Source: Streptomyces sp. NBC_01716
GTDB taxonomy: Bacteria; Actinomycetota; Actinomycetes; Streptomycetales; Streptomycetaceae
Assembly: GCF_036248275.1 (NCBI RefSeq)
Contig: NZ_CP109181.1
Coordinates: 6,758,001 to 6,822,000, forward strand
DNA: 64,000 nt
Direction: 5' to 3'
This document shows positions 25,567-35,115 of this stretch, piece after piece; positions within the stretch are counted from its first letter, which is position 1; each line of letters begins with the position of its first letter. Both the position numbers and the translations under genes were made by a program. A model generated the notes under the pieces. It did not search any database. It saw nothing but the letters and a program-made list of their open reading frames with translations, and was not told the origin of the DNA.

Positions 25567-27207
25567 ATGCCCCGCATGTCCCACACGACTCCCGCCCCTT
25601 CCACGCCTGACGCGCGGCTGATCCACGAGGCCGTCGCACGGCAGGCCGGGCTCCGGCCGGACGCGACGGCACTCGTCTTCGGTGGCCGGCGCGTCAGTTA
25701 CCGGACGCTCGACCTCGCGGCGGAGGCGTACGCCGCAGAGCTCGGCCGCCTCGGTGTGGGCCCCGGACGGCCGGTGCCCGTACTGCTGCCGCGCTCGCCC
25801 CAGTTGGTGGCCGTGCTCCTCGCCGTACTGAAACGAGGTGCCGCCTACGCGGCGCTGGATCCCAAGCTCCCCGCCGACCGGCTGCGCACCGTGCTCGGCA
25901 TGCTGGCCCCGCCGGTTGTCGTCGCCCCGTCGCCGGGCGGCCACGCGTTGCCCGCCGTGGACGACGACGGCCGCACCGTATGGCAGCCACCCGCCGAAGA
26001 GCTGACCGAAGCGGCCGAACGGGCACCGGCCGCACGCCACCCCCCGCACGCGCCGGACTCGGTGGACGCCTCGGACGCGGCGGACGACGGCGCCGCTCCC
26101 GCCACCGTGTTCTTCACTTCCGGCACCACCGGCACCCCCAAGGGCGTGCTCTCCCCGCACCGTGCGACCACCCGGCTGTTCGGCCCGGACAGCTTCGCCG
26201 ACTTCGGCCCCGGCCGCGTGATGTCCCAGGCCGCCCCTGTCTCCTGGGACGCGCTCACCCTCGAACTGTGGAGCATGCTGACCACCGGTGGCACGGTCGT
26301 GCTGGTCGACGGCGACTACTTCCTCCCCGACGACCTGGCCGAACTCGTCGAATCCACCGGCCTGGACACCATCTGGCTCACCGCCGCGCTCTTCAACCTC
26401 TTCGTGGACGAGGACCCCGACTGCTTCACCGGACTGCGCCAGGTCTTCACCGGCGGCGAGCGCCTCTCCGCCCCGCACGTCCGGGCGTTCCTCGCCCGCC
26501 ACCCGGGCATCACGCTGGTCAACGGCTACGGCCCGGTCGAATGCTGTGTCTTCGTCACCACCCACCGGATCCGACCGGCCGACTGCGAGGCCGAGTACGG
26601 CATTCCGCTCGGCACGGCGGTCCCCGGCACCGCGATCCATGTCCTCGACGGCGACCGTGAGGTGCCGCCCGGCGCGCTTGGCGAGATCTGTGTCTCCGGG
26701 GACGGACTGGCCGACGGTTACCTCGGCAACGAGCGGGCCACGAGGGAGAGTTTCACCACGTTCGACCCCGGCACCGGCCCCAGAAGGATCTACCGCACCG
26801 GCGATCTCGGCCGGCTGGACGGCGATGGAGTGCTCCACTTCCACGGCCGCGCCGACCGGCAGATCAAGATCTCGGGACACCGAGTCGAGCCCGCCGAGAC
26901 GGAGGCCGCGGCCCTGCGCCTGCCGGGGATACGGGAGTGTGCAGTGGTCCCCGTCGCTGGTCGGAGCGGTGCGTACGAGCGTCTGGCGATGTTCTACACA
27001 GAGGAGCCGTACGGCGGGACGGGCGCGAAGGGTGACGCCGGCACCGCGGTCGACAGCTCGGACGCGGAGCCGGAGGCCGTACGGAAAGCGCTCGCCGCCG
27101 TACTGCCGCGTGCCCAGGTGCCGGACGAGGTCAGGCGCATCGGTTCGTTCCCCCGGACGCCCAACGGCAAGATCGACATCGCCGCACTGTTGGACCCGCC
27201 GGGCTGA
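25567..27207 (+). CDS. Stand-alone amino-acid adenylation protein (NRPS A domain)
   Basis: This 546-residue enzyme activates an amino acid as the aminoacyl-AMP and transfers it to a carrier protein. Core motifs: A3 FFTSGTTGTPKG (~181), A5 NGYGPVECC (~318), A7 YRTGDLGR (~410), A8 around KISGHRVEP, A10 TPNGKID with the catalytic Lys near the end. My hand-derived specificity positions read D-A-L-W-F-G-G-V-F, closest to branched-chain (valine-type) codes such as DALWMGGTF. That is a prediction only. It sits between the free carrier protein and the C-A-T-R synthetase and is surely co-transcribed with the former. Confidence 0.9.
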   Translation: MPRMSHTTPAPSTPDARLIHEAVARQAGLRPDATALVFGGRRVSYRTLDLAAEAYAAELGRLGVGPGRPVPVLLPRSPQLVAVLLAVLKRGAAYAALDPKLPADRLRTVLGMLAPPVVVAPSPGGHALPAVDDDGRTVWQPPAEELTEAAERAPAARHPPHAPDSVDASDAADDGAAPATVFFTSGTTGTPKGVLSPHRATTRLFGPDSFADFGPGRVMSQAAPVSWDALTLELWSMLTTGGTVVLVDGDYFLPDDLAELVESTGLDTIWLTAALFNLFVDEDPDCFTGLRQVFTGGERLSAPHVRAFLARHPGITLVNGYGPVECCVFVTTHRIRPADCEAEYGIPLGTAVPGTAIHVLDGDREVPPGALGEICVSGDGLADGYLGNERATRESFTTFDPGTGPRRIYRTGDLGRLDGDGVLHFHGRADRQIKISGHRVEPAETEAAALRLPGIRECAVVPVAGRSGAYERLAMFYTEEPYGGTGAKGDAGTAVDSSDAEPEAVRKALAAVLPRAQVPDEVRRIGSFPRTPNGKIDIAALLDPPG

Positions 27208-27303
27208 GGGACGCATGATCGGTGTCTGAATATCGCCGCACCGGCCTCGTCCGCCACCCCCCAGAGGTCCGTCCCAGTCGTTCGCACCACGAAGCGAGAA
27301 GCG

Positions 27304-30300
27304 ATGGAACCGCGTACCTACCCGATGTCGTTCGAGCAGGAGTCGATCTGGCTCAACGACCAGTACCAACAGGGCACCTCGCGCTATCTGGAGACGTGGG
27401 TCCACCGGCTGCGCGGAGCCCTCGACATCGTTGCCGTCGAAGCCGCGCTGACCGGCATCGTGGCCCGGCACGAGGCGCTGCGCAGTCGGCTGGTGCTGGT
27501 GGACGGTGTTCCCCGGCAGATCGTCGTCCCGCCGATGCGGGTCCCGGTCGACGTACGGCGGATCGCCGCGGACGAGCGCGGAACGGCGCTCAGGGACGCT
27601 GTCACCCGGCAGTTGGACCTCGCCGAACCGCCGCTGCTGAAGGCCACACTGCTGGTGATCGGCGACGGCGACAGCGATGGCGACGAGAACGGCGACCACG
27701 ACAACGACTCCGAGCAGGAGTCGGTGCTCGCCGTCGCCATCCACCACGCCGTGATCGACGGCTGGTGCTTCAGCCTCCTGGACCAGGAGTTCGGCGAGCT
27801 CTACCGCGCCGAGGTCGAGCACCGGGCGCCCCGGCTGCCCGAACTGCCTGTCCAGTCGGGGCCGTACGCCGAGCGCCAGCGCAGTACCGGCGCCGAGGAC
27901 CGCGCGCGGCTGGTCGAGCACTGGCGGGCCGAACTGGCCGGCGCGCCCGCCGAGTCGTCGTTCCCCGCCGACCGCCCGCGCCCGCCCGCCCTCAGCCACC
28001 ACGGCGGCCAGGTCGAGTTCGCCGTCGACGCCGCCACGGGAGCGCGGATACGCCGCCTCGCCGCGCGGCTGCGGACGACGCGATTCGTGGTGCTGGCCGC
28101 CGCGCTGACCGCGCTGATCGGCCGCCACACCGGCCAGGACGATCTCGTCATCGGCACGCCCGTGTCGCGCCGCGACGAGCCGGAGACCGAGGACCTCATC
28201 GCCTGTCTCACCGATGTGCTGCCGCTGCGCGGACGGCCGCGCCACGACCGGTCGTTCACGGATCTGACCCAGGAGATGAAGCATCAGGTCCGCTCGGCCG
28301 TCCGGCACAAGGACGTGCCGTACAGCCATCTGGTGCGCGAGTTGGGTGTCGAGCGCACGCTCAGCCGCTTTCCGCTCTTCCAGGTGGTGTTCGCGGTCGA
28401 CGACGCGCCCCCGTCGGCGCTCTCCCTGCCCGGCGTCCGGGCCGAACGCATCCAGGCGCACGGCGGGACCGCCAAGTACGACGTGTTCCTGCACCTGTTG
28501 CCCGACGGGGACGGGTACCGCGGGCTGTGGGAGTACTCCGCGGACCTCTTCGACCGGGCGACGGCCGAGCGGCTGGCGGCCCGGTTCGTCACGTTCGTCG
28601 CCGACGCCGTCGCCCGCCCCGACGCCGCGCTCCAGGACCTGGCGGTCATGCCCGCCGGCGAGGAGCGGCAGGTGCTCACCGAGTGGGCCCGCGGGGCGCC
28701 GCCGCCTTCCGAAGTGCCGCTCGTGCACGAGGCGTTCGCGCGCTCGGCCCGGCGGACACCGGACGCCCCCGCCGTCGTCGCGCACGGGCGGACCCTGTCG
28801 TACGCGGAGGTGGACGCCGCCGCCGACCGGGTCGCCGCGGTGCTCGTCGAGCAGGGCGCCGTACGCCGTCCCGTCGGCGTCTGCCTGGAGCGGACAGCGG
28901 ACCTGCCGGTGGCCGTCCTCGGGGTGCTGAAGGCGGGCGGCAGCTGTGTGCCGATCGACCCGGACCATCCGGCGGAGCGGATCGCGTTCACACTCCGGGA
29001 CAGCGGGATCGGGATCCTGCTCACCCAGCGCGGCTGCCGGCCGGCCGAACTGCCCGCCGGTGTGCGGGCGGTGCTCATCGACGAACTGCCGGAGGGCCGG
29101 GAGCGGTTCGAAGGGGTCGCTCCCATCGCTCCCGTCGTCCCGGTGGCGCCCGACGACCTCGTGTACGTGATCTACACCTCGGGTTCGACGGGCCTGCCCA
29201 AGGGCGTCGCCATGGAGCACGGCCCGCTCGCCAACCTGATCGAGTGGCAGCGCCGCAGGTCGGCGGCCGGGCCGGGCACCGGTGAGGGGGCACGGACGCT
29301 TCAGTTCGCGCCCCTCGGCTTCGACGTCGCGTTCCAGGAGATCTTCTCGACCTGGGCGGCGGGCGGCGCGCTCGTCCTCGTGGACGAAGAGGCCCGGAGA
29401 GATCCGCACCAACTGCTCGACCTGATCACGTCGGAGCGGATCGAGCGGCTGTTCCTGCCGTTCGTCGCGTTGCAGCAACTGGCGGAGTACGCGTGCGCGA
29501 CCGGCCGCCGCTGCGGCTCTCTCAAGGAGGTCCTCACGGCGGGCGAACAGCTCCATGTCACGCCCGCCCTGCGGCAGTTCTTCGGCTCGCTCACCCCGGC
29601 CGCGCTGGAGAACCAGTACGGCCCCTCCGAGACCCACGTCGTGACCGCCGAGCGCCTCGGCCCCGACCCGGCCGACTGGCCCGATCTGCCGAGCATCGGC
29701 CGCCCTGTCGACGGCGCGACGGTCGCGCTGCTCGACGAGCGGCTGCGGCCGGTGCCGGCGGGCGCCGTGGGGGAGATCTGCGTCGGGGGACCGGTGGTCG
29801 CGCGCGGCTATGTGGGGCGCCCCGAGCTGACCGCCGAGAGGTTCGTGCCCGGCGACATCCCCGGCACCGGCGCGAGCGGCGGCAGCCGGTTCTACCGCAC
29901 GGGCGACCTGGCCCGGCTGCTGCCCGACGGCCGGATCCAGTACGTGGGCCGGGGCGACGGCCAGGTCAAGATACGGGGCCACCGGGTGGAGACCGGCGAG
30001 GTCGAGGCGGCCGTACGCGCCCAGCCCGGCATCGCCGACGCGGCTGTCGTGGCCCAGGAGCTCGGCCCGGGAGCCGGGAAGCGGCTCCTCGCGTACTTCA
30101 TCACCGGGGACCCGACGGCGCCCGGCCCGGAGGAGATACGCCGGGCGCTGCGTGCCCGGCTGCCCGAACCGCTGGTCCCGGCGCGCTGCGTACCGGTCGA
30201 CCGCTTCCCGCTCACGCCGAGCGGCAAGGTCGACCGCGCCGCGCTCGCCCAGAGGACCGGTCAGGGCGAGGGCGACACCCCGGGGGCCGGCGCCGCGCCC

Positions 30301-32010
30301 CGTACCGCCGCCCAGGAGCGGATCGCGCACCTGTGGTCGACGCTGCTCGGCCTCGGCCCCGTCGGCGTGCACGACGACTTCTTCGCGCTCGGCGGCGACT
30401 CCCTGCTGGCGACCCGGCTCGTCCTCGCGCTCCGGGAGGAACTGGCCGTACAGATACCGCTCCGCTCGGTCTTCACCTCACCGACCGTCGCGGGCCTCGC
30501 CGCACTGGTGGACGACGCCGAAGAACGGGCGCGGGACGAACTGTCCCCGGTCCCGGGCGCCTCCTCCGCAGGAGGGGAGGCTCTTCCCGGCCAGGGCCTT
30601 CCGGACCCGAGTCCTCACGACCCGAGCCCTCCCGACCTCGGCGACGACATCCGGCTCGCCCCGGACATCGTCGCCGCGGCCGATGTCCGCACCGTCGTCC
30701 CCGACCCGGAACACATCCTCCTCACCGGAGCCACCGGCTTCCTCGGCGCCTTCCTACTGAGGGAGCTGCTGCGGACAACCGACGCCACCGTCCACTGTCT
30801 GGTGCGCGGCGGCGATCAGCCGAGCGCCGAGAAACGACTGTGCTCGGTCATCGATTCGTACGGCCTCAGCGACCCGTCCAGCGAGCACCGCGTCTCGGTG
30901 ATCGCCGGCGATCTGGCCCGGCCCCGGCTGGGCCTCCCGGCGGCCGACTTCGACCGGCTCGCCCGCACCGTCGACGTCGTCTACCACGCCGGGGCCGCCG
31001 TCAATCTGGTCTTCTCCTACGAGCAGTTGAGAGCCGCCAACGTGCACGGCACGCAGGAGATCCTGCGGCTCGCCGCCCTGCACCGCACCGTGCCCGTCCA
31101 TCACATCTCCACCGTCGGTGTGTATGGGGGCGGTGCGGCCGGCAGCGCGTACGGCGCCGCCGAGAGCCCCGTACGCGGCATCCGGTCCATCCGCCCCGAG
31201 GACCCGACCGGACCGCTCGCCACACTCGAACACGGCTACACACAGAGCAAATGGGCGGCCGAACAACTCGTGGAGGCCGCGCGTGACCGGGGGCTGCCGG
31301 TCTCCGTCTACCGGCCCACCCGGATCACCGGAGAATCGACCACCGGCGTCTGCCAGACGGGCGACTTCATGTGGCTGCTGCTGAAGGGCTGCGTCCAGGC
31401 GGGCGTCGCCCCGTCGGGCGTCGACACCGCCTTCGACCTCGTGCCGGTGGACTACGTCAGCGCCGCCGTGGTGGCGCTCTCCCGTCAACCCCGGTCGGCG
31501 GGACGGACGTTCCATCTCGCGGGGGAGCGCCCACTGCGCATGGACACCGCCGTCACGCGCCTGCGCGCGCTGGGCCACGCCGTCGAGGACGTCCCGCCCG
31601 CCGACTGGCTGGCCGCCACCGAGGCGGATCCCGGCAACGCGGCCTTCCCGCTGCTCGCGGCCATGGCCGCCGAGACGCGCGGAGGGGGATCGGAGGGGAG
31701 CGCGTTCTTTGACGCGCGGGACACCCGGCGTGCGCTGGCGGGCACCGGGATCGTCTGCCGCGACATCGACGAAGAGCTCTTCCGTACGTATGTGGACTAC
31801 TTCACCCGCACGGGCTTCCTGCCGCCACCGGCCCCCTCCCGGGCGAGCCTCGCCGACCCCGCCGCCGGTCCGGGGCCGCTCCCGCCCCCAGCTCCGGCCC
31901 CCTCGTCGGTGCCGAGGCCGCAACCGCAGCCGAAGCCCCGGTCGACCCCGTCCGGCCCTACGCCACCTCGTCCTCATAAGGAGGCTCCGCGCCGGTGCGG
32001 GAGCAGGTGA
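27304..32010 (+). CDS. Non-ribosomal peptide synthetase, C-A-T-reductase
   Basis: The synthetase has 1568 residues. Condensation domain 1-~440 with HHAVIDG near 148 (active). Adenylation domain ~450-960 with YTSGSTGLPKG (~624), NQYGPSETH (~775) and TPSGKVDR at its end. Carrier domain ~1000-1075 with LGGDSLLATR (Ser ~1031). Thioester reductase ~1135-1500 with TGATGFLG (Rossmann) and YTQSKWAAE (YxxxK). Hand-read code D-V-Q-F-L-A-Q-V-V is closest to proline codes (DVQFIAHVV). The reductase predicts NAD(P)H release as an aldehyde or alcohol, so with the free A and carrier proteins the product would be a dipeptide aldehyde or its cyclised imine/pyrazinone. The ~60-residue Pro-rich tail reads over the end of a convergent kinase pseudogene. 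Confidence 0.93.
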   Translation: MEPRTYPMSFEQESIWLNDQYQQGTSRYLETWVHRLRGALDIVAVEAALTGIVARHEALRSRLVLVDGVPRQIVVPPMRVPVDVRRIAADERGTALRDAVTRQLDLAEPPLLKATLLVIGDGDSDGDENGDHDNDSEQESVLAVAIHHAVIDGWCFSLLDQEFGELYRAEVEHRAPRLPELPVQSGPYAERQRSTGAEDRARLVEHWRAELAGAPAESSFPADRPRPPALSHHGGQVEFAVDAATGARIRRLAARLRTTRFVVLAAALTALIGRHTGQDDLVIGTPVSRRDEPETEDLIACLTDVLPLRGRPRHDRSFTDLTQEMKHQVRSAVRHKDVPYSHLVRELGVERTLSRFPLFQVVFAVDDAPPSALSLPGVRAERIQAHGGTAKYDVFLHLLPDGDGYRGLWEYSADLFDRATAERLAARFVTFVADAVARPDAALQDLAVMPAGEERQVLTEWARGAPPPSEVPLVHEAFARSARRTPDAPAVVAHGRTLSYAEVDAAADRVAAVLVEQGAVRRPVGVCLERTADLPVAVLGVLKAGGSCVPIDPDHPAERIAFTLRDSGIGILLTQRGCRPAELPAGVRAVLIDELPEGRERFEGVAPIAPVVPVAPDDLVYVIYTSGSTGLPKGVAMEHGPLANLIEWQRRRSAAGPGTGEGARTLQFAPLGFDVAFQEIFSTWAAGGALVLVDEEARRDPHQLLDLITSERIERLFLPFVALQQLAEYACATGRRCGSLKEVLTAGEQLHVTPALRQFFGSLTPAALENQYGPSETHVVTAERLGPDPADWPDLPSIGRPVDGATVALLDERLRPVPAGAVGEICVGGPVVARGYVGRPELTAERFVPGDIPGTGASGGSRFYRTGDLARLLPDGRIQYVGRGDGQVKIRGHRVETGEVEAAVRAQPGIADAAVVAQELGPGAGKRLLAYFITGDPTAPGPEEIRRALRARLPEPLVPARCVPVDRFPLTPSGKVDRAALAQRTGQGEGDTPGAGAAPRTAAQERIAHLWSTLLGLGPVGVHDDFFALGGDSLLATRLVLALREELAVQIPLRSVFTSPTVAGLAALVDDAEERARDELSPVPGASSAGGEALPGQGLPDPSPHDPSPPDLGDDIRLAPDIVAAADVRTVVPDPEHILLTGATGFLGAFLLRELLRTTDATVHCLVRGGDQPSAEKRLCSVIDSYGLSDPSSEHRVSVIAGDLARPRLGLPAADFDRLARTVDVVYHAGAAVNLVFSYEQLRAANVHGTQEILRLAALHRTVPVHHISTVGVYGGGAAGSAYGAAESPVRGIRSIRPEDPTGPLATLEHGYTQSKWAAEQLVEAARDRGLPVSVYRPTRITGESTTGVCQTGDFMWLLLKGCVQAGVAPSGVDTAFDLVPVDYVSAAVVALSRQPRSAGRTFHLAGERPLRMDTAVTRLRALGHAVEDVPPADWLAATEADPGNAAFPLLAAMAAETRGGGSEGSAFFDARDTRRALAGTGIVCRDIDEELFRTYVDYFTRTGFLPPPAPSRASLADPAAGPGPLPPPAPAPSSVPRPQPQPKPRSTPSGPTPPRPHKEAPRRCGSR

Positions 32011-32370
32011 CCGCGGCGGCCCGTGCGGCGAAGCCGAGGATGTCCCGCCACTGCCCCGCGTCGAGCGCGTCCACCGCCCCTTCGACAGGACGTCGCGAAC
32101 GCCCAACTGGTGCAGCAGCGCGGCGTTCACGGTGTCCCCGGCGCCGATGGTGTCCACGACGTCCACCGGGGCGCCCGGTACTGCGAGCTCCAGCCCGGCC
32201 CGTGTCCGTACGCTCAGCCCGTCGGCGTCCCGCGTGAGCACCACGGCCGCGGGGCCGCCCGCCCCACCGCCCGCCCCACCGCCCGCCCCACCGCCGGAAC
32301 CGCCCGCCCGGCCTTCGGTGGCCTGCTGCGGGACCAGGTCGATCAGTGCCTCTCCGGCGACGACGATCAC
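31958..32370 (-). pseudogene. PfkB-family (fructokinase-like) kinase remnant
   Basis: A GTG start at 32370 gives the family N-terminus MIVVAGEALIDLVPQ. Then about 190 residues are missing: the next recognisable block is GGPAAVVLTRDADGL followed by the catalytic motif DTIGAGDTVNAALLHQL. The join is a Gly/Ala stretch encoded by a 12-bp tandem repeat. A second lesion, a frameshift near 32076-32090, puts the normal C-terminus (DILGFAARAAAVTCSR...EDEVA) in another frame with its stop at 31958-31960. The sugar-binding core is lost, so the gene is dead. It overlaps the end of the NRPS gene convergently. Confidence 0.85.
32254..32295. repeat. 12-bp tandem repeat at the kinase deletion scar
   Basis: Three near-perfect copies of CGCCCGCCCCAC sit exactly where ~190 codons of the kinase are missing. 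Slippage or recombination in such repeats could explain the loss. Confidence 0.85.
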
Positions 32371-32507
32371 GCCGCCGAACGTAACCCATCGTCCTCACAC
32401 GCGACAGCGTGTGCATGGCCGGCCGCACACGATGCCCGCGGCGGGCGCCCGAATCGCCCCGGGTAGGGTCGGGACCAGCGCCAGCCTTTCTGACCAGTGG
32501 AGACACC

Positions 32508-32936
32508 ATGCCCGCCCGGCCCACCTCCCGTCGTACCGTCCTGAAGGGGGTCGCCGTCGCCGGTGCGGCCGGTGCCGGCGTGGCCGCCTGCTCCACCGAG
32601 TCGAAGCTCGGTCACGCGCAGGAGCCGACCCCGACCGCCCCGGTCGACCTCGGCGCCGCCGACGCGGTACCGGTCGGCGGCGCCAAGCTCTACCGGGAAG
32701 AGCGTCTGGTGGTGAGCTGTCCCGCCGAGGGCCAGTACAGGGCCTTCAGCGCGCAGTGCACCCACGCGGGCTGTGTGCTGGAGAAACTGGACGGTAACGA
32801 GGGCAACTGCCCCTGCCACGGAAGCCGGTTCGACGTCACGACGGGCAAGGCGTTGAAGGGCCCGGCGACGGTGCCGCTGCCCGAGGTGCCGATCAGCGCG
32901 AAGGACGGCAGGCTCGTCGCCGGACCGGACGCCTGA
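32508..32936 (+). CDS. Tat-exported Rieske [2Fe-2S] lipoprotein
   Basis: The product has 142 residues from ATG 32508 (GTGGAGA upstream). The N-terminus SRRTVLKG is a twin-arginine motif, and VAAC at residues 25-28 is a lipobox, so it should be exported folded and anchored through Cys28. The Rieske ligands are Cys84-x-His86 in CTHAGC and Cys101-x2-His104 in CPCH, with Cys89/Cys103 placed for the usual disulfide. The 15-residue spacing is normal. It is a small stand-alone Rieske protein, not QcrA. Electron partner unknown. A TAGGGT at 32464-32469 is a probable -10. Confidence 0.9.
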   Translation: MPARPTSRRTVLKGVAVAGAAGAGVAACSTESKLGHAQEPTPTAPVDLGAADAVPVGGAKLYREERLVVSCPAEGQYRAFSAQCTHAGCVLEKLDGNEGNCPCHGSRFDVTTGKALKGPATVPLPEVPISAKDGRLVAGPDA

Positions 32937-32992
32937 GCGCCCCCTCTTCAAGCCGTACAACACCCCCACCGCCCCACCCGGCGCGGCCACAC

Positions 32993-33014
32993 TGTCGGTG
33001 CCCGCAAGTAGGGT
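32993..33014 (+). promoter_or_regulatory. RecA-NDp/PafBC-type promoter of the uvrC operon
   Basis: TGTCGGTG (32993-33000), 8 nt, TAGGGT (33009-33014), then 7 nt to the ATG at 33022. The transcription start should fall on the ATG (leaderless), exactly as at ogt. Confidence 0.82.
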
Positions 33015-33021
33015 GGAAGAC

Positions 33022-35115
33022 ATGGCCGACCCCTCCAGCTACCGCCCCAAGCCGGGACAGATCCCCGACTCCCCGGGGGTCTACAGGTTCCGCGACGATC
33101 ACCGCCGGGTGATCTATGTCGGGAAGGCCAAGAGCCTGCGCCCCCGGCTCTCCAGCTACTTCCAGGACCTGGCGAATCTTCACCCGCGCACCCGCACGAT
33201 GGTCACCACGGCCGCGTCCGTCGAGTGGACGGTCGTCTCCACCGAGGTCGAGGCGCTCCAGCTCGAATACTCGTGGATCAAGGAGTACGACCCCCGGTTC
33301 AACGTCAAGTACCGCGACGACAAGAGCTATCCGTATCTCGCGGTCACGCTGAACGAGGAATTCCCGCGCGTGCAGGTCATGCGCGGCGCCAAGAAGAAGG
33401 GCGTGCGCTACTTCGGTCCGTACGGCCACGCGTGGGCCATCCGCGAGACCGTCGACCTGATGCTCCGGGTCTTTCCCGTACGCACCTGCTCCGCCGGGGT
33501 GTTCAAGAACGCCGAGCGCACCGGACGGCCCTGTCTCCTCGGCTACATCGGCAAGTGCTCGGCGCCCTGCGTCGGCCGTGTCACCCCGGAGGAGCACCGC
33601 GAACTGGCCGAGGAGTTCTGCGACTTCATGGCCGGCCGCACCGGCGCGTACATCCGCCGGCTGGAGCAGCGGATGGCCATCGCCGCCGAGGACATGGAGT
33701 ACGAGAAGGCGGGCCGGCTGCGCGACGACATAGGGGCGCTGCGCCGGGCGATGGAGAAGAACGCCGTCGTGCTCGCCGACGCCACCGACGCCGACCTGAT
33801 CGCCGTCGCCGAGGACGAACTGGAAGCGGCCGTACAGATCTTCCACGTCCGCGGCGGACGCGTCCGCGGCCAGCGCGGCTGGGTGACGGACAAGGTCGAG
33901 GAGGTCGACACGGCGGGCCTGGTCGAGCACGCGCTCCAGCAGCTGTACGGGGAGGAGATCGGCGACTCGGTTCCCAAGGAGGTCCTTGTCCCGGCCCTGC
34001 CGGAGGACCAGCGGGAGACCGACGCGCTCTCCCAGTGGCTGAGCGACCGCCGGGGCTCGCACGTCTCGCTGCGGATCCCGCAGCGCGGCGACAAGAAGGA
34101 CCTGATGGCGACGGTGGGGCGCAACGCCCAGCAGTCGCTCGTCCTGCACAAGACGAAGCGGGCCAGCGATCTGACGACACGCTCGCGGGCCCTGGAGGAG
34201 ATCGCGCAGGCGCTCGGGCTGGACAGTGTGCCGCTGCGCATCGAGTGCTTCGACATCTCGCACCTCCAGGGTGACGACGTCGTGGCGTCGATGGTCGTCT
34301 TCGAGGACGGCCTCGCCCGCAAGAGTGAGTACCGCCGCTTCCAGATCAAGGGCTTCGAGGGCCAGGACGACGTCCGTTCGATGCACGAGGTGATCGGCCG
34401 CCGCTTCAAGCGCTACATCGCAGAGAAGGAGCGGACGGGGGAGTGGACGGCGGAGGAGGGCGCCGACGCCCAGGACCAGAACGGTGAGGATCCGAACGGC
34501 CAGGACCGGGCCGCCCAGCAGCCGAGCGCCCCGGGCGAGGACGGGCACAACGGCCACACCGGACCGTCGTCTCTCAAGGAGGACGACGGCAGGCCCAAGC
34601 GTTTCGCGTACCCGCCCCAGCTCGTCGTGGTCGACGGCGGACAGCCCCAGGTGGCCGCCGCCAAGCGGGCCATGGACGAGCTGGGCATCGACGACGTCGC
34701 CGTCTGCGGCCTCGCCAAGCGCCTCGAAGAGGTCTGGGTGCCCGACGACGACGATCCCGTGGTGCTGCCCCGCTCCAGCGAAGGGCTGTACCTTCTCCAG
34801 CGCGTACGTGACGAGGCCCACCGCTTCGCCATCACCTATCAGCGGGCCAAACGGGCCAAACGCATCCGCAGCAGCCCCCTGGACGACGTCCCCGGCCTCG
34901 GCGAGACCCGGAAGCAGGCACTCATCAAGCATTTCGGCTCGGTGAAGAAGCTCCGGCAGGCCACAATCGAGCAGATCTGTGAGGTGCCGGGGCTCGGCCG
35001 CAAGACGGCCGAGTCCGTGGCCGTGGCCCTCGCCCAGACGGCACCGGCCGCGCCCGCTGTCAACACGGCAACAGGAGAGATCATGGAAGACGACGGGGGC
35101 AGCACGCATGACTGA
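33022..35115 (+). CDS. uvrC: Excinuclease ABC subunit C
   Basis: UvrC makes both incisions in nucleotide excision repair. It has 697 residues. N-terminal GIY-YIG nuclease (GVYRF...VIYVGKAKSLRPRL, ~13-40), cysteine-containing region CSAGVFKN, UVR motif (~205-240, EYEKAGRLRDDIGAL), RNase H-like endonuclease (ECFDISHLQG, VVVDGGQPQV) and two C-terminal helix-hairpin-helix motifs (DDVPGLGETR, CEVPGLGRKT). A ~55-residue acidic, Asn/Gln/Gly-rich insert (~478-530) interrupts the RNase H-like region. Overlaps rapZ by 8 nt and is the first gene of uvrC-rapZ-yvcK-whiA. Confidence 0.98.
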   Translation: MADPSSYRPKPGQIPDSPGVYRFRDDHRRVIYVGKAKSLRPRLSSYFQDLANLHPRTRTMVTTAASVEWTVVSTEVEALQLEYSWIKEYDPRFNVKYRDDKSYPYLAVTLNEEFPRVQVMRGAKKKGVRYFGPYGHAWAIRETVDLMLRVFPVRTCSAGVFKNAERTGRPCLLGYIGKCSAPCVGRVTPEEHRELAEEFCDFMAGRTGAYIRRLEQRMAIAAEDMEYEKAGRLRDDIGALRRAMEKNAVVLADATDADLIAVAEDELEAAVQIFHVRGGRVRGQRGWVTDKVEEVDTAGLVEHALQQLYGEEIGDSVPKEVLVPALPEDQRETDALSQWLSDRRGSHVSLRIPQRGDKKDLMATVGRNAQQSLVLHKTKRASDLTTRSRALEEIAQALGLDSVPLRIECFDISHLQGDDVVASMVVFEDGLARKSEYRRFQIKGFEGQDDVRSMHEVIGRRFKRYIAEKERTGEWTAEEGADAQDQNGEDPNGQDRAAQQPSAPGEDGHNGHTGPSSLKEDDGRPKRFAYPPQLVVVDGGQPQVAAAKRAMDELGIDDVAVCGLAKRLEEVWVPDDDDPVVLPRSSEGLYLLQRVRDEAHRFAITYQRAKRAKRIRSSPLDDVPGLGETRKQALIKHFGSVKKLRQATIEQICEVPGLGRKTAESVAVALAQTAPAAPAVNTATGEIMEDDGGSTHD

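Noticed and set aside
25441..30372. A 1643-codon open frame on the minus strand opposite the NRPS genes
   Set aside because: High-GC antisense shadow of the adenylation and C-A-T-R genes; no family motifs and no ribosome site.
32254..32295. Repeat cluster considered as a CRISPR array
   Set aside because: 12-bp tandem units without spacers; it is a minisatellite.
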